Shown piece by piece: positions 1-3,806 of a stretch of 6,252 bases of DNA; the first letter of the stretch is position 1; each line of letters begins with the position of its first letter. The notes under the pieces were generated by a model. It searched no databases. It was not told where the DNA came from and was given only the letters and a program-made list of their open reading frames with translations. The stretch is from Candidatus Zixiibacteriota bacterium (lineage in GTDB: Bacteria; Zixibacteria; MSB-5A5; JAUVRN01), in assembly GCA_030597645.1 (NCBI GenBank), contig JAUVRN010000128.1, forward strand, positions 1-6,252, read 5' to 3'. Position numbers and translations under genes: made by a program.

Positions 1-50
1 GCGATGAACTCGAGGATCTCGCGCAGTTCGTTGGAGGGAGGGGAGGCCAT
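1..50 (-). CDS. 5' end of an unidentified gene (partial, runs off left edge)
   Basis: An ATG at 50-48 on the minus strand opens a frame that stays open to the window edge and reads MASPPSNELREILEFI. Reading upstream in the same frame I find no other ATG, GTG or TTG back to the DUF4159 stop, so this is the only sensible start. The Shine-Dalgarno is weak: AAGAG sits only three bases from the ATG and AGGA about twelve bases away. It follows the DUF4159 gene on the same strand after 43 bases, so the two are probably co-transcribed. Sixteen residues are too few to assign a family. DUF4159 genes in related bacteria are often followed by a MoxR-type AAA ATPase or DUF58 gene, and the polar, helix-like N-terminus would suit that, but this is a guess from context. 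Confidence 0.5.
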   Translation of the reverse strand, partial: MASPPSNELREILEFI

Positions 51-93
51 GGTCTCTTGTTCGTCCTGGGTTATCGGGGTCCGTGTCGGCGTC

Positions 94-783
94 TCACTGC
101 AACAGCGACCATAGGATCAGATTGGCGCCCAACTCCAGGGCGCTGCGTCGTGATTCCTCCGAATCTCCATGCACTTCGGGGTCCTCCCAGCCGTCTCCGA
201 TGTCCGACTCATATGCATAAAAACAAACCAATCGCTTCTCAATGAAGATCCCGAAGCCCTGGGCGGGCCGGTTGTCGTGCTCGTGGATCTTGGGCGGTCC
301 GTTGGCGAGCTCGAAGTAGCACCGGTACAATCCGTAATCCCAGGGGATCTCCACCAGCGGGTGGTCCGGAAATACCCGGGCGATTTCACGGCGGAACGCG
401 TCGTCGAGTCCGTACGAATCGTTGGCGATCAGGAACCCGCCTGTGGTCAGATAGCGCCTGAGAATCCCGATCTCCTCCGGTGTGAAGCGGATGTTGCCGT
501 GCCCGGTGACGTAAAGGATCGGGTAGTTCCAGAGATCCGGCGAAGTCAATTCCACCGTGGGAGGCGGTCCTGGTCTGATCGGTACCGGCGTGCGGTTCCG
601 CACGAACTCGAGCAGGTTGGGCAGCGCTGAATTGCCCCAGTACCAGTCACCACCGCCACCGTAATGGAGGCGCGCCACCGTGACCGCAGAGGGATCCGGC
701 GGTGCCGAGAGCAGGGACTGCGCGACGGCCGGGCGGCCTGTGGCCAGGACGCCCAGGAGGAGTATCGGGACGATGCGCTTCAT
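94..783 (-). CDS. Secreted DUF4159 domain protein
   Basis: A 229-residue protein whose biochemical role is unknown. Residues 1-21 look like a Sec signal peptide: MKR, a hydrophobic stretch IVPILLLGVLA, then a probable AVA|Q cleavage site, so the mature protein is expected outside the cytoplasm. The rest matches what I recall of DUF4159 (PF13709), a family with a class I glutamine amidotransferase-like fold. Visible landmarks are GDWYWG (45-50) followed by LPNLL (54-58), YPILYVTGHG (87-96), LRRYLTTGGFLIANDSYG (108-125), FRREIARVFPDHPL (130-143), PPKIHEHD (163-170), GFGIF (176-180), DIGDGWEDPEVH (194-205) and the final LGANLILWSL. Length and motif order suggest a complete protein. An oddity is WDYGLYR at 148-154, where I expect something like D-H-P-I-Y-H. 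The start at 783 is chosen because it gives an intact signal peptide; no strong Shine-Dalgarno precedes it. It follows secF but is separated by 124 bases with its own TATAAT box, so it is probably a separate unit, likely shared with the partial gene downstream. Confidence 0.9.
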   Translation of the reverse strand: MKRIVPILLLGVLATGRPAVAQSLLSAPPDPSAVTVARLHYGGGGDWYWGNSALPNLLEFVRNRTPVPIRPGPPPTVELTSPDLWNYPILYVTGHGNIRFTPEEIGILRRYLTTGGFLIANDSYGLDDAFRREIARVFPDHPLVEIPWDYGLYRCYFELANGPPKIHEHDNRPAQGFGIFIEKRLVCFYAYESDIGDGWEDPEVHGDSEESRRSALELGANLILWSLLQ

Positions 784-819
784 GAAATACCAGGTTTACC
801 GGTTGCGGGGTGACTTTCT

Positions 820-825
820 ATTATA
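820..825 (-). promoter_or_regulatory. Candidate -10 box for the DUF4159 gene
   Basis: The minus strand reads exactly TATAAT here, 36 bases before the DUF4159 ATG. No TTGACA-like box is found 16-18 bases upstream; that position (about 843-848) reads GCACAA and lies inside an inverted repeat. There is no extended -10 TG. The match to the -10 consensus in an otherwise GC-rich gap is suggestive, but the promoter is only half supported. Confidence 0.4.
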
Positions 826-830
826 CGAAG

Positions 831-853
831 TTCGGCACGGGCTTGTGCCCGAA
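831..853. repeat. Short inverted repeat upstream of the DUF4159 -10 box
   Basis: TTCGG at 831-835 pairs with CCGAA at 849-853, extended by CAC (836-838) with GTG (845-847) if C848 is bulged, around a six-base loop. An alternative five-pair stem, CGGGC (838-842) with GCCCG (847-851) around TTGT, uses the same bases. It covers the place where a -35 element for the DUF4159 promoter would fall, so it could be an operator, or a weak hairpin in a read-through secF transcript. No regulator can be named. Confidence 0.3.
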
Positions 854-875
854 TAACTGGTCGCTGCAACGCATT

Positions 876-899
876 GGGGCACGACCACTTGCGTGCCCC
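876..899 (-). terminator. Strong hairpin just after secF, possible terminator
   Basis: GGGGCACG (876-883) and CGTGCCCC (892-899) form a perfect eight-pair, GC-rich stem with an eight-base loop, starting eight bases past the secF stop codon on the minus strand. On that strand the stem is followed by AATGCG rather than a run of T, so it is not a textbook intrinsic terminator. It may end the secDF transcript with help from Rho, or protect its 3' end from exonucleases. The position directly behind an operon end supports a 3'-end role. Confidence 0.5.
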
Positions 900-907
900 G
901 GGCTCGG

Positions 908-1831
908 CTACTTGAACCGGGACGGCTTGCGCAGTTCCCACTCGACGACGACGGGGCTTGCCACGAACCAGGAGGAGTAGGTTCCCACCAGGAAGCCCAG
1001 TAACAGCGTCAGGGCAAAGTCGAACAGTACCTCGCCGCCGAAAATCAGTAGAATGACCACCACGATCTGGGTCGTGATCGTGGTGATGATCGTCCGGCTG
1101 AGCACTTCGTTGATACTGCGGTTGATCGTGGCGCCGAAATCGGAACGGCGGCGGAACTGCTTGAGATTCTCCCGAATGCGGTCAAACACCACCACTGTGT
1201 CGGTGAGCGAGTACCCGGCCAGGGTCAGCAGGCCCGTGACCACCAGGAGCGAAATCTCCCGATTCAACAAGTACAGAAGTCCGAGCACCACGAGGACGTC
1301 GTGAAAAGTCGAAATGGTGGCCGCCACCCCGGAGCGAAAGTCGAAGCGGAACCAGATGTACACCAGGATGCAGAACATGGCGATGATGACGGCGTTGCGA
1401 GCCTGGCTCGCCAGGAGCTTGCCGACGGAGGGTCCTACTTCGTGCATGGAGTCGACTTCGAACGAATTGTCCGGCAGCGCACGGTGAAGCAATTCCACCA
1501 ACGTCGCCGCCGCGCGCGCTTCGCCCGTAGCGTCTTCCTTGACACGGATCAAGAACGAGTTGGGTGTCTCGCGTGCCACCAGAGCCTTGATTTCCACTTC
1601 CTGGAATCCGCCGTCCGCGAGGATTGTCCGGAGTTCCGCCGTGGAAACGGACTCTGCAAACGCACCCTGAAGCATCGTACCGCCCGTGAACTCGATCGCG
1701 AGGTTGGCATGGCCGCGCGCCACCTGAATGGCGGCGAAGAGGCCGATGGCCACCATGACCGCCGACACCGCGAAGGCGATTTTGCGCCTGCCGATGAAAT
1801 CTATGTTGGTTTCGCCAATAATCTTGATCAT
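908..1831 (-). CDS. secF: Protein translocase subunit SecF
   Basis: SecF, 307 residues, an inner-membrane RND-superfamily protein that pairs with SecD and uses the proton gradient to help late steps of protein export through SecYEG. Visible order: a short cytoplasmic N-terminus; TM1 at about 18-37; FTGGT at 48-52 opening the periplasmic P4 domain (about 40-140); VGPSVGKLL at 132-140; then five TM segments at about 145-161, 170-189, 194-215, 249-265 and 270-292. FHDV is at 176-179 and GYSLTDTVVVFDRIREN at 206-222. By alignment from memory, D211 and R246 correspond to the conserved E. coli SecF D213 and R247, the pair linked to proton transport; both are kept, with one extra residue between them. 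Small departures are E47 in place of the usual Asp before FTGG, and T210 where Asn is common. Length is normal for a stand-alone SecF. The gene starts 12 bases after secD and is clearly its operon partner. Confidence 0.97.
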   Translation of the reverse strand: MIKIIGETNIDFIGRRKIAFAVSAVMVAIGLFAAIQVARGHANLAIEFTGGTMLQGAFAESVSTAELRTILADGGFQEVEIKALVARETPNSFLIRVKEDATGEARAAATLVELLHRALPDNSFEVDSMHEVGPSVGKLLASQARNAVIIAMFCILVYIWFRFDFRSGVAATISTFHDVLVVLGLLYLLNREISLLVVTGLLTLAGYSLTDTVVVFDRIRENLKQFRRRSDFGATINRSINEVLSRTIITTITTQIVVVILLIFGGEVLFDFALTLLLGFLVGTYSSWFVASPVVVEWELRKPSRFK

Positions 1832-1840
1832 CTCAACCGG

Positions 1841-1845
1841 TCCCT
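1841..1845 (-). promoter_or_regulatory. Shine-Dalgarno of secF
   Basis: AGGGA on the minus strand, nine bases before the secF ATG at 1831. It overlaps the secD TAG stop (1846-1844), so ribosomes ending secD finish on top of the secF binding site. This suggests translational coupling that keeps the two subunits in step, and it supports the chosen secF start. Confidence 0.7.
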
Positions 1846-3586
1846 AAATGGACAGCGTCTTGTACTGTTTACGCGCGTCGAAGATCGCCTTGGTGATGAA
1901 CAGCGCGGTGAACAGGCTGATGGCCACACCCAGCGACAGCGTCACGGCAAAGCCCTTGATGGGGCCGGTGCCGAAGATGAACAGTACGCCCGCCGTAATC
2001 AGCGTGGTAACGTGAGCGTCGATAATGGTCAGCAGTGCACGACTGTACCCCACGTCGATGGCTGCGCGCACGGTCTTGCCTGTGCGCAGTTCCTCCCGAA
2101 TGCGTTCGAGAATCAGCACGTTGGAGTCCACGGACATGCCCATCGTCAGGATGATACCGGCGATGCCGGGCATGGTGAGCGTGGCGTGTATGGCTGCCAT
2201 GAACGCCATGAGAAACATCAGGTTGAACAGCAGGGCGATGTCGGCTACGAGTCCCGAGACCCTGTAGTAGAACAGCATGAAGAGCACCACCAGTACGAGC
2301 CCCACCAGCGCCGAATAGGTTCCCTTCTGGATGGAGTCGTGACCGAGCGACGGCCCCACCACGTTGTTCTCGACGATGATCACCGGTGCCGGCAGTGCAC
2401 CGGCGCGCAGCACGATCGACAGGTCCTTGGCTTCGTCCCACTGGGCGCCCGTGCCGAGGGTGATACGACCCTGGTCGCGGATAGCGCTCTGGATGGTGGC
2501 GGCCGATTCCACCCGGTTGTCGAGCATGATGACCAGCGGGTTGCCGATGTTCGCGCGCGTGATGCGATAGAATCGCGAGCCGCCCTCCCGCGTCAGCTCG
2601 AAGCTCACCTGGTAGCCGCCGGTCTCCTGGTTGATCTGGGGGCGGGCGTCCGTCAGGTACTGCCCCGACATCTCCACCCGTGAATTGAGAATGTAAAGGT
2701 ACTCGATGATGCGCCCCCGGTCGGTGCTCTTGCGCGTGCCCCAGGCCATCTGGATCCCCAGGGGAAGGGCCGACTGTACTTCCGGCAGCGCCAGGTACCG
2801 CTTGATGGTCGGCACGTCGGGAGCGTCCACGATCATACCGTAGCCACCGCCCTGATTGAGAAGCATCGTGAAGGGCCGGGCGGCGAGGGCCGAGTCGAAC
2901 AGCGTATCCTGCGGTGCCGCCGTATCGGCGATCGCGGCGAGGGCCGCGCTGTCGGCTGTGGTCGTGTCGTCGGCATCTGTGGTCGCGGCCGTGTCCTCGT
3001 CCGCGTACAGATCGACCACACCCGTGTCGGCGAACAGGTCTATCGGCTCCGTGGACAGATCGACGCCGCGTGCGAGCGCTTCGATTTCATCCGGCAGCGC
3101 GGCGGCCACCGCACGGTCGATACGGTCCAGCACGCTCTGCTGATCCGAAGCCGAGGGCATGAGCTTGAACTCGAGCTGTGCCGTGCGTCCGATCAGCTCG
3201 CGCGCCCGCTTGGGGTCGGCGATACCTGGCAATTCGACGATGATGCGGTCATCGCCCGACTTCTGAATCAGCGGTTCCGCCACACCGAACTCGTCCACGC
3301 GGTTGCGAATCACTTCCAGCGCGCGGTCCGTGGCGTCGGATTTCTCGTTTTCGTTGAGCTTGGACTTGTCGACTTCGAGCACCACGTGCATGCCGCCGCG
3401 CAGGTCCAGGCCCAGCTTGATGGCCCGCTGTTCGAGATCGACCAGCGCCCCGGGATCCGTGTCCGCCATCTCCTGGCGCTCCTCGACCGACATTCCGTAT
3501 AGCTGGAACGACGGGTAAAGCGCATAGGCGGAGAACGCGATCAAGAACAAAGTCAGCAGAACCAGCCATAGCGGTGTCCGCTGCAT
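1844..3586 (-). CDS. secD: Protein translocase subunit SecD
   Basis: SecD, 580 residues, partner of SecF in the proton-driven complex that assists export across the inner membrane. Visible order: TM1 at about 6-24; LGLDLRGGMH at 58-67 opening the large periplasmic P1 domain; RNRVDEFGVAEP at 94-105 and DRIIVELPGI at 113-122 in the P1 base; an extra acidic low-complexity stretch at about 176-237; SFELTREGGSRF at 328-339; LRAGALPAP at 393-401; VGPSLGHDSI at 410-419; then five TM segments at about 422-441, 445-467, 472-492, 518-538 and 547-567. The TM4 motif GMSVDSNVLILERIREE (483-499) carries D487, matching by alignment from memory the E. coli SecD D519 and Thermus D340 used in proton coupling, so the protein should be active. 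The start is fixed by a strong Shine-Dalgarno (AAGGAG) eight bases upstream. It is the first gene of the secDF operon; the yajC gene often found just before secD is absent, and its place is taken by a divergent promoter region. Confidence 0.97.
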   Translation of the reverse strand: MQRTPLWLVLLTLFLIAFSAYALYPSFQLYGMSVEERQEMADTDPGALVDLEQRAIKLGLDLRGGMHVVLEVDKSKLNENEKSDATDRALEVIRNRVDEFGVAEPLIQKSGDDRIIVELPGIADPKRARELIGRTAQLEFKLMPSASDQQSVLDRIDRAVAAALPDEIEALARGVDLSTEPIDLFADTGVVDLYADEDTAATTDADDTTTADSAALAAIADTAAPQDTLFDSALAARPFTMLLNQGGGYGMIVDAPDVPTIKRYLALPEVQSALPLGIQMAWGTRKSTDRGRIIEYLYILNSRVEMSGQYLTDARPQINQETGGYQVSFELTREGGSRFYRITRANIGNPLVIMLDNRVESAATIQSAIRDQGRITLGTGAQWDEAKDLSIVLRAGALPAPVIIVENNVVGPSLGHDSIQKGTYSALVGLVLVVLFMLFYYRVSGLVADIALLFNLMFLMAFMAAIHATLTMPGIAGIILTMGMSVDSNVLILERIREELRTGKTVRAAIDVGYSRALLTIIDAHVTTLITAGVLFIFGTGPIKGFAVTLSLGVAISLFTALFITKAIFDARKQYKTLSI

Positions 3587-3594
3587 CTAGTTAA

Positions 3595-3600
3595 CTCCTT
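3595..3600 (-). promoter_or_regulatory. Shine-Dalgarno of secD
   Basis: AAGGAG on the minus strand, with eight bases between it and the secD ATG at 3586. It is a near-ideal anti-16S match and spacing, the strongest ribosome site in the window, and it confirms the secD start. Confidence 0.85.
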
Positions 3601-3638
3601 GTGTCATAACCAGATTGCCGCAAAAATTCGAAGCCACC

Positions 3639-3666
3639 AATATACCGCGACGCCTCCCCTTGTCAA
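3639..3666 (-). promoter_or_regulatory. Sigma70-type promoter of the secDF operon
   Basis: On the minus strand a perfect TTGACA (3666-3661) is followed after 16 bases by TATATT (3644-3639), five of six matching the -10 consensus. A start of transcription near 3632 would leave a leader of about 46 bases carrying the AAGGAG ribosome site. The pair is well placed for secD and the -10 falls in a local AT-rich patch of a GC-rich region. No riboswitch-like or SecM/VemP-type arrest leader ORF fits in so short a leader, so expression looks simple. Confidence 0.75.
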
Positions 3667-3677
3667 TCGAATTCACC

Positions 3678-3687
3678 CGCGTACGCG
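3678..3687. repeat. Perfect 10-base palindrome in the divergent control region
   Basis: CGCGTACGCG is its own reverse complement and lies 11 bases upstream of the secDF -35 box, between the two divergent genes. A second short inverted repeat, TCCCC at 3694-3698 with GGGGA at 3703-3707, follows close by. Either could bind a dimeric regulator, but short GC-rich palindromes arise by chance in such DNA, so this is weak. Confidence 0.25.
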
Positions 3688-3791
3688 TGCGGATCCCCGG
3701 CAGGGGACAATTCGGTTGCCGACTCGGCTGGCCTCCTGCATCCTTTTGCGGGACAACGACTAAAACGTCTTTCGATCCGGCGCGGGTCGGC

Positions 3792-3796
3792 AGGAG
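3792..3796 (+). promoter_or_regulatory. Shine-Dalgarno of the M16 peptidase gene
   Basis: AGGAG with ten bases to the ATG at 3807, a little long but acceptable. It supports this start, which also gives an intact signal peptide. I could not find a convincing -35/-10 pair on the plus strand between 3667 and 3790. Confidence 0.7.
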
Positions 3797-3806
3797 ATTG
3801 ATCACA

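Noticed and set aside
169..630. A 153-codon plus-strand open frame
   Set aside because: It is antisense to the DUF4159 gene, which has a signal peptide and family motifs; this frame has neither a ribosome site nor a recognisable domain.
1301..2683. A 460-codon plus-strand open frame
   Set aside because: It lies antisense across secF and secD, whose motifs are unmistakable. Its product is rich in H, D, E, Q and R with no domain, typical of a mirror frame in GC-rich coding DNA.
2876..3061. The SecD low-complexity stretch as a frameshift or assembly error
   Set aside because: The reading frame is continuous and the conserved SecD motifs before and after it are in the same frame, so it is an in-frame insert.
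3660..3688. Plus-strand TTGTCA at 3660-3665 as a -35 box for the peptidase gene
   Set aside because: At 16-18 bases downstream there is only GC-rich sequence (TACGCG/ACGCGT) and no -10-like hexamer.
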